64,000 nucleotides of DNA from Chryseobacterium aquifrigidense (GTDB lineage Bacteria; Bacteroidota; Bacteroidia; Flavobacteriales; Weeksellaceae). This document shows, piece after piece, positions 26,148-36,458 of the stretch; within the stretch, counting starts at the first letter, position 1; the number at the start of each line of letters is the position of its first letter. The notes under the pieces are model-generated. The model was not told the DNA's origin and did not search any database. It saw nothing but the letters and a program-made list of their open reading frames with translations. Location: contig NZ_VFPD01000001.1 in assembly GCF_006716485.1 (NCBI RefSeq), forward strand, positions 2,214,008-2,278,007. The letters run 5' to 3'. A program made the translations under genes and the position numbers.

Positions 26148-27656
26148 TTAATTTAATTTCTGATTTGTTTTCTGAACAAAATCATTCCATTGCTGGTTCA
26201 GATAAGTGAGTGCTTTCTTTTTTTCACCATCATTCATAGAAGAATAATTAATGGAATTGAAAACCAGTTTTTTCAATGCTTTCACATCCAATTCCCAATA
26301 GATCTGTGTCACCCAAAAATCATAGCTCAGACCTGTATATCCATACACAGAAGGATCATCACTGTTAATGGAACATTGTACTCCATTGCTCAATAAAACC
26401 CTTGCCGGATGATTTCTCAGGTCACTTACATATCCTAAGATCTGATTACTGAGTGGACTTACTTCCACCAGCTTATCCTGTTTTCTGATCTGTTCCATGG
26501 TTTTTGGGAAGTAAATCAGATTCAGTCCGTGACCAATTCTCTTATTGTTTAGCGGCACAACATCCAGAATATTTTTATTGAGGATAGAAGTACTTTCGCC
26601 TGCATGAAGGAAAAGAGGAAGTTCTACCCCGTATTTTTTACTAAGCCCCTTCATTTTGGCCCAGCTTTTCTCAAAAAAACTGATATGATGTCCCGCTGCC
26701 TCATCTGCTACAAGATCAAAGCCTGAGATCATATCCGGAAATTCTTTTTTCATTTCAAATGCCGTTTCCAGCTGCTTTTCAATGTTGTCATTATCTAAGA
26801 ATTTAAAACTCGAATAGATCAGTTTCAGGGTAAACTGCGGATCTGACTGGTGTACTTTTTTAAGAATGTCCTGCAGATCTGTAATGGATGTTTTCAAAGG
26901 ATATTTTCCATGTTGAAAATCATAAAGTTCATCAAAGATATATCTTATTTCTACGTGCTGAACTTTACCTTTGATCAAATCCTGAAATCCTTTCAGATAA
27001 TATTCTTTAAAGAAAGGACGATACGGAAGCAATAAACTGATGCGTTTAAAACGTTTTTCAAATTCAATCCAATAATTGGTGTAAGAACAAAGATTATCAC
27101 GTTTCAACGTAAGAAGATCCTCCAGTTCTTTTTCAAAACCAGGGTTTGAAGTGAGCTTTTTATCAAGGTTTATAAATCCGTTCGGGACTTTTCCTTTTTC
27201 AAAAAATGCCAGCTGCCCGGAAATAAACTGATCGTTATCTTTCTGATCATAAACATAGCACTCCGGATATTTTCTGGCAGTTGAAATAATCCATCTCACG
27301 TCTGTGATTCCACCGCTATGGGTATGCAGCAGTCCTCCTTTCGGCATTGTCTGAAGAATTTCAAACAATTTACTGCTTTCTATTAATGGCTTTAATTCAT
27401 TAAAAGAGCTGTTATATAAGGATATTTTCTTTGCTTCCGAATCACTGAGAAACTGTTTACGAATCTGGAATAGTTTTTTATCCAAATTGATTTCTTCATC
27501 AGACAATTTTATATCAGCATCAAATGCCATTGCAGCATTTTCTGCCTCTGATAATGTCAGGTTCTGTTGGTATGCAGTTTTTTCACTCACTTTACCTTGC
27601 CCCCAAAATAAGGGTGCTCCAAAAAGTGATATGTAAATAAGGTATTTTTTCATCAT
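26148..27656 (-). CDS. Secreted adenosine deaminase of the ADGF (ADA2) type
   Basis: 502 residues. A signal peptide (ending FWGQ, about residue 20) precedes a long N-terminal region, and the deaminase TIM barrel starts at LLHTHSGG (HxH metal pair). Further active-site blocks: FDLVADEAAGHH, PLFLHAGES, NKRIGHGLNLIY, VEVSPLSNQIL and SINSDDPSVYG. ADGF-type enzymes are secreted and carry an extra N-terminal domain before the barrel, matching the length here. Probably deaminates external adenosine or related nucleosides to inosine. Between this gene and the AraC gene upstream lies a TAGAC/GTCTA dyad. Confidence 0.85.
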   Translation of the reverse strand: MMKKYLIYISLFGAPLFWGQGKVSEKTAYQQNLTLSEAENAAMAFDADIKLSDEEINLDKKLFQIRKQFLSDSEAKKISLYNSSFNELKPLIESSKLFEILQTMPKGGLLHTHSGGITDVRWIISTARKYPECYVYDQKDNDQFISGQLAFFEKGKVPNGFINLDKKLTSNPGFEKELEDLLTLKRDNLCSYTNYWIEFEKRFKRISLLLPYRPFFKEYYLKGFQDLIKGKVQHVEIRYIFDELYDFQHGKYPLKTSITDLQDILKKVHQSDPQFTLKLIYSSFKFLDNDNIEKQLETAFEMKKEFPDMISGFDLVADEAAGHHISFFEKSWAKMKGLSKKYGVELPLFLHAGESTSILNKNILDVVPLNNKRIGHGLNLIYFPKTMEQIRKQDKLVEVSPLSNQILGYVSDLRNHPARVLLSNGVQCSINSDDPSVYGYTGLSYDFWVTQIYWELDVKALKKLVFNSINYSSMNDGEKKKALTYLNQQWNDFVQKTNQKLN

Positions 27657-27834
27657 AATAAATATTGGAGGATTTTTTTGTACTATCGGTTATGCTTTAA
27701 CCGTTAAAAGTAGCTTTTTACAGCAAAAATTGTGCAAAATAAAGCTAATTCAAAAATAATATTAAACTTTAAAGCCACCAAGTCATTATTATACGTTAAT
27801 TGTTTCTGTGAATGAGCATAAAATGAAATTAAAC

Positions 27835-27878
27835 AGTAGACAAAAGAGTCTACAACATCAATGCTATAGACTTATTAT
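27835..27878. repeat. TAGAC/GTCTA dyad, copy B
   Basis: Three half-sites: TAGAC, then GTCTA, then TAGAC (about 27837-27841, 27848-27852, 27867-27871). Pairing AGTCTA with TAGACT would give a stem with a 14-base loop. The same arrangement with near-identical inner sequence occurs at 36739-36772. It lies upstream of the adenosine deaminase and just past the AraC stop. Confidence 0.6.
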
Positions 27879-27896
27879 AAATTATTTTTTAATCCC

Positions 27897-28817
27897 TCAC
27901 TGAAAAGAAGCTCTGAACTGCAGAGGAGAAAGATTGGTTTTATTTTTAAACAGTTTGGTAAAGGATTGCGGATGTTCAAAACCCAATTCATATGCAATTT
28001 CACTCACGGATAAATTGGTAGTAGAGAGTTTTTCTTTCGCTTTTTCAATCAGTTTATCATGAATGAATTGCTGAGTGCTCTGTCCGGTAAGTGTTTTGAA
28101 TAATCGGCTGAGATAATTGGGAGAAATTCCAAGCTCACCAGCAACAAACTGAACTGTAGGTAAACCTTCCGATATCAGATCATAGTTATTGAAGTAATCA
28201 TGCAGTACAACTTCTAAACGATTTAAAATGGTATGATTGGTTATTTTTCTGGTGATAAACTGCCTTTCATAAAACCTTTCTGAATAATTGAGCAATGTTT
28301 CAATATGGGAAATGATAATATTCTGACTGAATTTATCGATCACCGAATGATATTCCAGTTCAATATTTTCTATAATTCCATTGATGGTAAGTTCTTCTTT
28401 TTTTGAAAGAAATAAAGCTTCATTCACTGAATACTCAAAAAAATCATATTGCTTTATGGTCTTCGCCAGTGAAGTATGCCAAAGAAAATCTGGATGAATC
28501 AACAGCATCCATCCGGATTGTTTTTCCTGTATTTTAGGATCTGCTTCAATTCTGAAAATCTGGTTCGGCGAGATAAAAAACAGTGTTCCTTCATCAAAAT
28601 CATATTCCTGCTGGCCGTACTTCAGCTTCCCATTTATGCCAATTTTTAAAGAAATCTGATAAAAATCCAGTATCCAGTTAACTTCACCAATATCAGCTGG
28701 CCGTTTTACGTCTTTATAATCAATCACACTGATCAACGGATGTTCAGGAGGCGGTAATCCTCTCGAGCGGTGAAATTCTGTGATGGTCTTTATTCTTTTT
28801 ACAGCCCGTCTTTCCAT
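27897..28817 (-). CDS. AraC-family transcription regulator
   Basis: 306 residues. N-terminal cupin-like sensor (KYGQQEYDFDEGTLFFISPNQIF, residues 60-85) and a C-terminal HTH pair (VQFVAGELGISPNYLSRLFKTLTGQS and LSVSEIAYELGFEHPQSFTKLFKN). It is read toward the adenosine deaminase gene and away from the NmrA-type reductase, either of which could be its target. The nearest likely target is the reductase, since AraC genes and NmrA-type reductases often sit together in this group, but that is weak evidence. Confidence 0.88.
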   Translation of the reverse strand: MERRAVKRIKTITEFHRSRGLPPPEHPLISVIDYKDVKRPADIGEVNWILDFYQISLKIGINGKLKYGQQEYDFDEGTLFFISPNQIFRIEADPKIQEKQSGWMLLIHPDFLWHTSLAKTIKQYDFFEYSVNEALFLSKKEELTINGIIENIELEYHSVIDKFSQNIIISHIETLLNYSERFYERQFITRKITNHTILNRLEVVLHDYFNNYDLISEGLPTVQFVAGELGISPNYLSRLFKTLTGQSTQQFIHDKLIEKAKEKLSTTNLSVSEIAYELGFEHPQSFTKLFKNKTNLSPLQFRASFQ

Positions 28818-28879
28818 ATCATAAAATTACAAATTGTTTTACAGTGAATGCTGCCATTTTTTCATGGATATTGCTTAAA

Positions 28880-29041
28880 CTTTTGTGGTTTATATTTTCC
28901 CGCAGATGGCGCAGATTTGCACAGATCTTTGTGGTTAAAGTAGCCCGTTCTTTTATTCTTAAGTGTACTTTTCAGCGTAAGAATATGCTCTTCGTCTTAC
29001 TAAAATGCGTAAAAACTTTTGTGACTTTTGTGGTTCACTAT
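28880..29041. repeat. Degenerate intergenic repeat region
   Basis: Phrases such as CGCAGATGGCGCAGATTTGCACAG and TTTGTGACTTTTGTGGTTCAC (split here for length) are of a kind scattered between genes in flavobacteria; a related phrase, ACCACAGATTTCGCTGAT, is at 61595. Not coding. Confidence 0.4.
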
Positions 29042-29953
29042 TTACCCTTCATCATTTTGATAGGCTTCAGCAAATTCTTTTGCAAAATCTGCAAGTTTTA
29101 CTTTTCCTAAAACAGGCTGATGCTCCTGATAATCTTCGTATAGAATTCCGCTGCCCTGGCTTGCCTGAGTTTCTACAAAACCTTTAGCCACCTGTTCATT
29201 GAAACCGATATCCAGCCAGTTTTTCAATAGCTCTTCATCTGCAATCACTTTCCACTGAAGATCCGGCTTACCGATTGCCTCACCCAAAGCTTTCGCAATC
29301 TCATCAGGAGAAACTTCATCACTCGCTACATAACGTACCGTTCTTCCTTCAAATGGTCTTTCTGTTTCTTCCGCTACAACCGCTGCAATATCCAATGGAG
29401 AAACCCACGGTTCTTTTCGATCACCACCCCAATTGGAAATAATGACACCCTTGTTTTTAATTGTACTGATGAATGAAAACATATTGAAATAAATGCCTAC
29501 CGGACGAATAAACTTAATAGCAACATCATCCGGAAGCTCCTTCAGAATCTGCTCTACATGATGATGAAACACAATAATACCTGTCCCTTTGTCCGTATGT
29601 GCTCCGATACTGCTGAGATGGATAATTTCCTTTACACCGGAACGCTCCACAGCCGTCTTATAATGACGGCCAATTTCACTGATTTTTCCAATAAAATCGA
29701 CATTTTTATCAAACAGGTCACCTGCTGCCTCCATGGTTTCCATCAGATAAACAATATCTGCCCCGGTAAATGTTTCGGTGAGAAAATCAGGATCAAACAT
29801 ACTCCCTATGGCTGCTTTTGCCCCTACCGCTTCAATAGCTTCTCTTCTCTTTTCATTACTGCTGATCACTGTGACCTCATGTCCTTTGTTTACTAATTCT
29901 TTTGTAAGAGGGTTTCCGATGTTCCCGATGGAACCTGTTAGAACTATATTCAT
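29042..29953 (-). CDS. NmrA-type NAD(P)-binding reductase-like protein
   Basis: 303 residues. GSIGNIGNPLTKELVNKGHEV is the Rossmann dinucleotide-binding start (GxxGxxG), followed by the atypical short-chain fold: GADIVYLMETMEAAGD, IIHLSSIGAH, IKFIRPVGIYFNMFS. No Tyr-x3-Lys catalytic pair, as usual for NmrA/HSCARG-like proteins, some of which sense redox state and others reduce small molecules. It lies upstream of an AraC regulator on the same strand, separated by repeat-like sequence. Confidence 0.85.
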   Translation of the reverse strand: MNIVLTGSIGNIGNPLTKELVNKGHEVTVISSNEKRREAIEAVGAKAAIGSMFDPDFLTETFTGADIVYLMETMEAAGDLFDKNVDFIGKISEIGRHYKTAVERSGVKEIIHLSSIGAHTDKGTGIIVFHHHVEQILKELPDDVAIKFIRPVGIYFNMFSFISTIKNKGVIISNWGGDRKEPWVSPLDIAAVVAEETERPFEGRTVRYVASDEVSPDEIAKALGEAIGKPDLQWKVIADEELLKNWLDIGFNEQVAKGFVETQASQGSGILYEDYQEHQPVLGKVKLADFAKEFAEAYQNDEG

Positions 29954-30106
29954 TTTCTTATTTTTTTGTTGGTGTAAAATTCCAAAATGTTCATCAGGAA
30001 GACTTCGCTGAATCTATCTACTTCTTAGCCAAAAAGGAAACTTCGTGAAAAGATGAATTTTTCAATGAAACAGCTTACTTTTTAACACTTTTTTAATCTT
30101 TAACGG

Positions 30107-30137
30107 TTGCACCTATTTTGAACTTTACCTACCTTTG
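30107..30137 (+). promoter_or_regulatory. Complete promoter almost at the start codon
   Basis: -7 box TACCTTTG (30130-30137) is exact; TTG at 30107-30109 is 20 bp upstream, a good -33. Only 8 bp separate the box from the ATG at 30146, so the transcript would start within a few bases of the ATG. Confidence 0.65.
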
Positions 30138-30145
30138 CCTCTGGG

Positions 30146-30604
30146 ATGCGGAAAAGATTTTATCAATATTTATACAGTTTGTTATTTGCGTTGCTTACCA
30201 TTTTAGGATGGTATTACGGGCAAATTCAGCAGTATATTTCAACTGATATTTCTTCTGATCTTCATTTTACTACGGATCTTCTTGTTCACGAGAAAAAGAG
30301 CTTTAAAGAATCTTTTGCTTTTCTTACCAATAATGAAGCTCATGATGCTTACAATATCATCCATCCCCGCTACAACAAAATCAGAGCTAATCTTTCTGAA
30401 AATGACAATGAAAATGACGACAATGTAGAGACCTCTGATTCTACCGAGCTTCTTGCCCTTTTCAAAGATGGTTTCTGGCATCTTATTTCAGGCTTTGTCA
30501 CTACATTTCACAACAGACAAATTGCTGTTTCACTTGCTCAGTCAGAACATTTAAAAACTTTACATGATGATCTGTACATCCAGTACAGGGTCATCCGACT
30601 GTGA
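30146..30604 (+). CDS. Membrane-anchored hypothetical protein upstream of the efflux operon
   Basis: 152 residues: N-terminal transmembrane helix (YLYSLLFALLTILGWYYG), a periplasm-side segment rich in Ser/His/Asp, an acidic linker (NDNENDDNVETSDSTE, residues 87-102) and a helical end. Family unknown. It lies about 100 bp before the RND adaptor, in the same direction, so it may be part of that operon, but the gap is long enough for a separate promoter. A role in the efflux system is possible by position only. Confidence 0.6.
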   Translation: MRKRFYQYLYSLLFALLTILGWYYGQIQQYISTDISSDLHFTTDLLVHEKKSFKESFAFLTNNEAHDAYNIIHPRYNKIRANLSENDNENDDNVETSDSTELLALFKDGFWHLISGFVTTFHNRQIAVSLAQSEHLKTLHDDLYIQYRVIRL

Positions 30605-30708
30605 TTTTATTCTAATTTTTCGAAAATCTTATCTGCTTTCATACGCTGTTATGAGAGTCGGTAACACTATTTTTTCAATTATAAATTATTATAAAAACAA
30701 TATTTATC

Positions 30709-31794
30709 ATGGTCAAGAAAAGTCTCATGTATATCAACTTGTGCCTTATTCTCCTGTTTGTAGGCTGTCAATCTGAGAAAAAGGAAAAAACAGAAGCAGC
30801 TTCATTCAACGTTACAAGCCCGCTTATAAAAGATACTTTGGTGAACAAAGATTATGTTGCGCAGATCCGTTCTATTAATCACATTGAGCTTCGTGCTCAG
30901 GAAAAAGGATACATCCAGTCTATTTATGTAGATGAAGGACAGTTTGTACAGAAAGGACAGCTGATGTTCAAAATTATGCCTAATCTTTATGAATCTGATG
31001 TAAACCGTGCCAAAGCGGAAACCAAATATGCTGAAATCGAATACCAGAATACCAAAAATCTTTCAGACAAAAACATCGTTGCCCCTCAGGAAATGGCGAT
31101 GGCTAAGGCAAGATATGAAAAAGCCCAGGCTGAACTTTCTTCAATGAATACCCATTTGAGATTTACAGAAATCCGGGCTCCCTTTACCGGAATTGTAGGA
31201 AAATTACACGTAAGAAAAGGAAGTCTTGTAGATGAAGGTGAACTGGTAACAGAACTTTCCGACAACAGCAAAATGTGGGTGTATTTCAATGTTCCGGAAG
31301 CTGAATATCTTAACCAGATGGATGCAAAAAAAGATAACAATCCATTGCATGTACGTTTAAGAATGGCTAATGGCAAAGAGTTTACACAAGACGGTATCGT
31401 ACAAACCATAGAGTCTGATTTTGACAATGAAACAGGAAATATCGCCTACAGAGCTACTTTCCCGAATCCCAAAGGACTGCTGAGATACGGAGAAACCGGA
31501 AATATCGTCATTACATCACCTTATGCCAATGCGATGATGATTCCACAGAAAGCTACTTTCGAAGAGCTGGAAAAGAAATATGTCTATGTCATCGGTAAAG
31601 ACGGTAAAGTACATGCAAGAGAAATAAAAGTAGCGGCTGAATTACCTCATATTTATGTAGTTTCTGCAGGACTTGGAAAGGATGACAGAATCCTTTTGGA
31701 AGGGCTTAGATTGGTTCAGGAAAACCAGAAGATCAGCTCAAAGTACCAAAAGCCTGAAAAAGTAATGTCGAACCTGGATCTGTACGCCGAGTAA
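30709..31794 (+). CDS. RND efflux periplasmic adaptor (membrane-fusion lipoprotein)
   Basis: 361 residues with lipobox VGC (MVKKSLMYINLCLILLFVGC), so anchored in the inner membrane by lipid. Domain order is the MexA/AcrA pattern: lipoyl half (IELRAQEKGYIQSIYVDEGQFVQKGQ, residues 64-90), a helical hairpin (residues 100-145), second lipoyl half (IRAPFTGIVGKLHVRKGSLVDEG) and beta barrel to about residue 290. It bridges the pump at 31810 and the outer membrane factor at 34964. The three genes are nearly contiguous and share one terminator. Confidence 0.95.
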   Translation: MVKKSLMYINLCLILLFVGCQSEKKEKTEAASFNVTSPLIKDTLVNKDYVAQIRSINHIELRAQEKGYIQSIYVDEGQFVQKGQLMFKIMPNLYESDVNRAKAETKYAEIEYQNTKNLSDKNIVAPQEMAMAKARYEKAQAELSSMNTHLRFTEIRAPFTGIVGKLHVRKGSLVDEGELVTELSDNSKMWVYFNVPEAEYLNQMDAKKDNNPLHVRLRMANGKEFTQDGIVQTIESDFDNETGNIAYRATFPNPKGLLRYGETGNIVITSPYANAMMIPQKATFEELEKKYVYVIGKDGKVHAREIKVAAELPHIYVVSAGLGKDDRILLEGLRLVQENQKISSKYQKPEKVMSNLDLYAE

Positions 31795-31809
31795 CCCAAA
31801 AGCAGCATT

Positions 31810-34800
31810 ATGTTTAAAAAAGTAATACACCGACCGGTTTTCGCTATTGTGATATCGGTTGTCATCCTGTTTTTGGGAGGGATTGCGATGAAGCAGCTTC
31901 CTACGGAACAGTTTCCAAAAATTGCCCCTACCACCGTAGCCGTTTCTATTGCCTATCCAGGAGCAAGTGCCGATGTATTGGTAAAATCATCATTGATTAC
32001 GATTGAGAATGCCATCAATGGTGTTCAGGGAATGCGTTACATCACTACCGATGCCACCAGTGCCGGAGAAGCTACCGTAAACGTTGTCTTTGATCCCGGA
32101 ACCGATCCCAATGAGGCGGTAGTTCTGGTAAAAACCAGAGTGGACCAGGTAATGCCTTTATTACCGGAACTGGTACAGAAAGAAGGCGTTGTCGTCAACC
32201 CGATTCAGCCCAGCATGCTGATGTACGTGAATCTTTACAGTACGAATAAAAGTATGGATGAAAAATTCCTGTACAACTACTCTATGGTGAATATCATTCC
32301 GGAAATCAACCGTATCCATGGGATTGCAAAATCTCAGATCCTGGGAAGCCGCAGGTATGCCATGCGTATCTGGCTGAATCCCGACCGTATGCGTGCGTAT
32401 TCTATTTCGGTAGATGAAGTGATGAAAGCTATTGGTGAGCAAAGTATCATAGGACGTCCGGGAAGAATCGGGCAAAGTTCCGGTATTGCAGCACAGTCTC
32501 TGGAATATGTACTGACTTATAAAGGGCAATACAACAAACCGGAAGAATATGAAAATATTATCGTTCGTTCCAATGCTGAAGGAGAAAATGTGAAACTGAA
32601 AGATATTGCCAAGGTAGAACTGGGAAGTGAGTTCTTTGATATTTATTCCAATCTTGACGGGCATCCTTCCGCCTCTATCGTTCTAAAACAAAACTATGGA
32701 AGTAATGCGAATGATGTGATCAGGGATGTGAAAGCAAAACTGGCAGAAATGAAAGGAAACTTCCCTCCGGGGGTTGATTATAAAATCAGTTATGACGTTT
32801 CACAATTCCTGGATGCTTCTATTGAGCAGGTAATGCATACCCTGAGAGATGCATTTATCCTGGTTGCCATCGTGGTTTTCATTTTCCTTGGCGACTGGCG
32901 TTCTACGCTGATTCCTATTATTGCCGTGCCGGTTTCTCTGATCGGAACTTTCTTTGTGATTCAGTTCTTCGGATTAACCATCAACCTTGTTACCCTTTTC
33001 GCATTGGTATTGGCGATCGGTATTGTGGTTGACAACGCAATTGTTGTAATTGAAGCCGTTCACGCTAAGATGGAAGACAGTAATATTTCGCCTTACAAAG
33101 CCGTAAAAGAAGTAATGGGTGAAATTGCAGGGGCTATTATTGCGATTACAGCCGTGATGGTAGCCGTGTTTATTCCTATTTCATTTATGACAGGTCCGGT
33201 GGGAACTTTCTATCGTCAGTTTTCGATTACCATGGCAAGTTCTATTGTGATTTCAGCGGTAGTAGCCCTTACTCTGACTCCGGTTTTGGCAGCAATGCTG
33301 TTAAAAAACCATCATGGAAAGCCTAAGAAAGTCAATATTTTCACCAAAGCTTTAGACTCATTTAACAGCGGGTTTGATAAAATAACAGGAAAATACGCTT
33401 CATTCCTTAGAAAAATTGTGAGCCGAAAGGTGGTAACATGGGGAATCCTGATCGCTTTCTGTGCCGGAATTGTAATGATCAATAAAGTACTTCCGGGTGG
33501 ATTTATCCCGAATGAGGATCAGGGAACCATTTATGCCATTATCCAGACTCCGCCGGGTTCTACTTTGGAACAGACCAATAAGGTTTCAAGAACCTTACAG
33601 AAAATCTGTATGGGTGTAGACGGTGTGGAATCTGTATCATCGCTGGCAGGGTATGAAATCATGACAGAAGGACGTGGTTCGAATGCAGGAACCTGTCTGA
33701 TTAACCTTAAGAGCTGGAACGACCGCGATCATTCTGTAAAAGAAATTATGGAAGAACTGGAAGAAAAATCCAAAGATCTTGGTGCGACCATTGAATTCTT
33801 TGAACCACCAGCTGTACCGGGGTTCGGATCTTCGGGAGGTTTCTCTATGAGACTTCTGGATCTGAACAGAACGACCGATTATCAGGAATTTGACAAGGCC
33901 AATAAAGATTTCATTGCACAGCTTAAAAAACGTAAGGAACTTTCAGGAGTATTTACCTTCTTTGCAGCTAATTATCCCCAGTACGAACTGGTATTCGATA
34001 ATAATGCAGCGATGCAGAAAGGCGTTTCTATCGGGAAAGCGATGGACAACCTCAACATTCTGATCGGTAGTACGTATGAACAGGGCTTTATCCGTTTCGG
34101 GCAGTTCTTCAAAGTGTATGTACAATCATCTCCGGAATTCAGAAGGCTTCCAACGGATATTATGAATCTGTATGTGAAAAATGACCGTGATGAAATGGTT
34201 CCTTATTCTGCATTCATGACGATGAAAAAGACTCAGGGACCTAACGAAATTACACGTTATAATATGTACAATTCAGCAGCCATTCGTGGGCTTCCGGCGG
34301 CTGGATATACTACAGCAGATGCTATTCAGGCCATCAACGAAACGGCTGCCAAAACACTTCCTCACGGATACAAAGTGGCATGGGAAGGATTGTCTTACGA
34401 TGAGGCTCAGCGTGGTAACGAGGCGATCTATGTCTTCCTTGTTGTTCTTGTGTTTGTGTATCTGGTTCTGGCGGCTCAGTATGAAAGTTTCCTTATTCCA
34501 TTTGCGGTACTTTGTTCACTGCCTGTAGGAGTATTCGGGTCTTTCTTATTATTAAAAGCGATGGGACTTGAAAATGATATCTATGCACAGGTGGGATTGA
34601 TCATGATTATCGGATTATTAGGTAAAAATGCGGTACTTATTGTAGAATTTGCAGTGAAAAGGCGTCAGGCAGGAGATTCTATTCTTGAGGCTGCTGTAGA
34701 AGGCTCCAAAGCCCGTTTCAGACCGATTCTGATGACTTCTTTTGCATTTATTGCAGGATTGGTTCCGCTTGTTTTTGCAAGAGGTGCCGGAGCTATCGGA

Positions 34801-34971
34801 AACCATACCATTGGTGCCTCTTCATTGGGAGGAATGCTGATAGGAACACTATTCGGAGTGATTGTAATTCCGGGGCTCTACTACATATTTGCCAAGTGGT
34901 CTGACGGTAAAAAAATGATTAAAGACGAAGATGAATCTCCATTAAGCGAAGACATGATCCATTATGAATAA
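31810..34971 (+). CDS. RND efflux pump, HAE1 (AcrB/MexB-like)
   Basis: 1053 residues, normal length for the family. Twelve transmembrane helices with two large periplasmic loops: first helix (VFAIVISVVILFLGGIAMK) and proton-relay motif in helix 4 (LALVLAIGIVVDNAIVVIEAV, Asp-Asn with neighbours GIVVDN). Typical porter-domain phrases: YPGASADVL, DPGTDPNEAVVLVKTRV, GFIPNEDQGTIYAII and near the end GLLGKNAVLIVEFA. Pumps drugs, dyes, bile-type compounds or heavy metal-free organics out using the proton gradient. Starts 15 bp after the adaptor and overlaps the outer membrane factor by 8 bp, so the genes are tightly coupled. Confidence 0.96.
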   Translation: MFKKVIHRPVFAIVISVVILFLGGIAMKQLPTEQFPKIAPTTVAVSIAYPGASADVLVKSSLITIENAINGVQGMRYITTDATSAGEATVNVVFDPGTDPNEAVVLVKTRVDQVMPLLPELVQKEGVVVNPIQPSMLMYVNLYSTNKSMDEKFLYNYSMVNIIPEINRIHGIAKSQILGSRRYAMRIWLNPDRMRAYSISVDEVMKAIGEQSIIGRPGRIGQSSGIAAQSLEYVLTYKGQYNKPEEYENIIVRSNAEGENVKLKDIAKVELGSEFFDIYSNLDGHPSASIVLKQNYGSNANDVIRDVKAKLAEMKGNFPPGVDYKISYDVSQFLDASIEQVMHTLRDAFILVAIVVFIFLGDWRSTLIPIIAVPVSLIGTFFVIQFFGLTINLVTLFALVLAIGIVVDNAIVVIEAVHAKMEDSNISPYKAVKEVMGEIAGAIIAITAVMVAVFIPISFMTGPVGTFYRQFSITMASSIVISAVVALTLTPVLAAMLLKNHHGKPKKVNIFTKALDSFNSGFDKITGKYASFLRKIVSRKVVTWGILIAFCAGIVMINKVLPGGFIPNEDQGTIYAIIQTPPGSTLEQTNKVSRTLQKICMGVDGVESVSSLAGYEIMTEGRGSNAGTCLINLKSWNDRDHSVKEIMEELEEKSKDLGATIEFFEPPAVPGFGSSGGFSMRLLDLNRTTDYQEFDKANKDFIAQLKKRKELSGVFTFFAANYPQYELVFDNNAAMQKGVSIGKAMDNLNILIGSTYEQGFIRFGQFFKVYVQSSPEFRRLPTDIMNLYVKNDRDEMVPYSAFMTMKKTQGPNEITRYNMYNSAAIRGLPAAGYTTADAIQAINETAAKTLPHGYKVAWEGLSYDEAQRGNEAIYVFLVVLVFVYLVLAAQYESFLIPFAVLCSLPVGVFGSFLLLKAMGLENDIYAQVGLIMIIGLLGKNAVLIVEFAVKRRQAGDSILEAAVEGSKARFRPILMTSFAFIAGLVPLVFARGAGAIGNHTIGASSLGGMLIGTLFGVIVIPGLYYIFAKWSDGKKMIKDEDESPLSEDMIHYE

Positions 34972-36433
34972 AAGAAAAATATATCAATATGCAGGTCTGG
35001 CAGTCGTCTTATTAAGTCTTACTGCCTGTAAACCTATCGAAATTGTACAGCGTGCTGAAAATAAAACCGTCCCTGAGAAATACGGTTCAGCAGAAAATGA
35101 CACTATCAATACCGGAAAAATGAAGTGGAATGAATACTTCAGTGATCCTCATCTTCAGGAACTGATTAGTCAGGCTCTTCAGAATAATCAGGAACTGAAT
35201 ATTGTTCTTCAGGAAATTGAAATGTCTAAAAATGAAATCAAAGCCAAGAAAGGGGAATATCTTCCGTCTGTAGGTTTAAAAGCAGGCGCCGGCGTAGACA
35301 AAGTAAGCCGGTACACCAATATCGGAGCGATGGAAGCCAATACTGAAATAGAACCCGGCAGAGAAATGCCGGAACCTTTATTTGATTTTGGAGTTGGTGC
35401 TCAGGCTCAGTGGGAAACCGATATCTGGGGAAAACTTCATAATGCTACAAAAGCACAGGTACAAAGGTATCTTGCGAGCATTGAAGGAAAGAATTTCATG
35501 ACGACTCATCTCATTTCTGAGATAGCAGATTCTTATTATGAGCTGCTGGCCATGGATAATGAATTGGTTATTTTGAATCAGAATATCAAAATTCAGAATG
35601 ATGCGCTGGATATTATCAAAGAATTAAAAAAGAATGCCAGATCCAATGAACTGGCTGTGCAGAGATTTGAAGCTCAGGTTCTGAAAACTCAGGGTATGCA
35701 GTATGACATCCAGCAGAAGATTGTTGAAACTGAAAATAAGATCAATTATCTGGTGGGAAGATTTCCTCAATCTGTGGAAAGAAGTCAGGATTCTTTTGAT
35801 TCTGTGGTTCCGCAGGCCGTGTATGGAGGAATTCCTTCTGAACTTTTGGAAAACCGCCCGGATATTAAACAGGCTGAGTATGAACTGGCTGCTGCCAAGC
35901 TTGATATTAAAGTAGCCAAAGCAAGGTTCTACCCTTCTCTTGATCTTTCTGCGGGAGTTGGGTTACAGGCTTTTAATCCATTGTACATCATCAAACCTCA
36001 GTCGTTTCTGTTTTCTCTTGCGGGAGAACTTACCGCTCCTCTGATCAACCGGAGAGCGATTAAAGCGGCTTACAATAATGCCAATGCGAAACAGATTCAG
36101 GCGGTATATCATTATGAGCAGACTGTGTTGGGAGCTTATATTGAGGTTGCCAATCAGTTATCTAAAATTCATAATCTGGAAAGCAGTGTGAATATTAAAA
36201 CGAAGGAAGTAAATGCCTTAACCAAGTCTATAGATATTTCCAACGACCTGTTCAAATATGCCCGTGCAGATTATATGGAAGTTTTACTGACTCAACGTGA
36301 TGCGCTGGAATCCAGATTTGAGCTGGTAGAAAAGAAAGTAAACCAACTTAAAGCGAGTGTTGCTGTGTACAGAGCACTGGGTGGCGGTTGGGACCAGGCT
36401 CCACTGGAGGTCCCGGACATTAGCAAACAATAA
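34964..36433 (+). CDS. Outer membrane factor of the RND pump (OprM/CusC-like lipoprotein)
   Basis: 489 residues with lipobox LTAC (MNKRKIYQYAGLAVVLLSLTAC), so a lipid-anchored TolC-family protein. Two long coiled segments per half are visible (ELISQALQNNQELNIVLQEI, residues 63-90; AKLDIKVAKARFYPSLDLSAG, near 320), and the channel repeat DIKQAEYELAAAK is typical. It forms the exit duct for the pump encoded upstream. The start overlaps the pump stop by 8 bp; a terminator follows 26 bp after the stop. Confidence 0.95.
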   Translation: MNKRKIYQYAGLAVVLLSLTACKPIEIVQRAENKTVPEKYGSAENDTINTGKMKWNEYFSDPHLQELISQALQNNQELNIVLQEIEMSKNEIKAKKGEYLPSVGLKAGAGVDKVSRYTNIGAMEANTEIEPGREMPEPLFDFGVGAQAQWETDIWGKLHNATKAQVQRYLASIEGKNFMTTHLISEIADSYYELLAMDNELVILNQNIKIQNDALDIIKELKKNARSNELAVQRFEAQVLKTQGMQYDIQQKIVETENKINYLVGRFPQSVERSQDSFDSVVPQAVYGGIPSELLENRPDIKQAEYELAAAKLDIKVAKARFYPSLDLSAGVGLQAFNPLYIIKPQSFLFSLAGELTAPLINRRAIKAAYNNANAKQIQAVYHYEQTVLGAYIEVANQLSKIHNLESSVNIKTKEVNALTKSIDISNDLFKYARADYMEVLLTQRDALESRFELVEKKVNQLKASVAVYRALGGGWDQAPLEVPDISKQ

Positions 36434-36458
36434 CATTCTTTTCAATCTTGTTTTTATA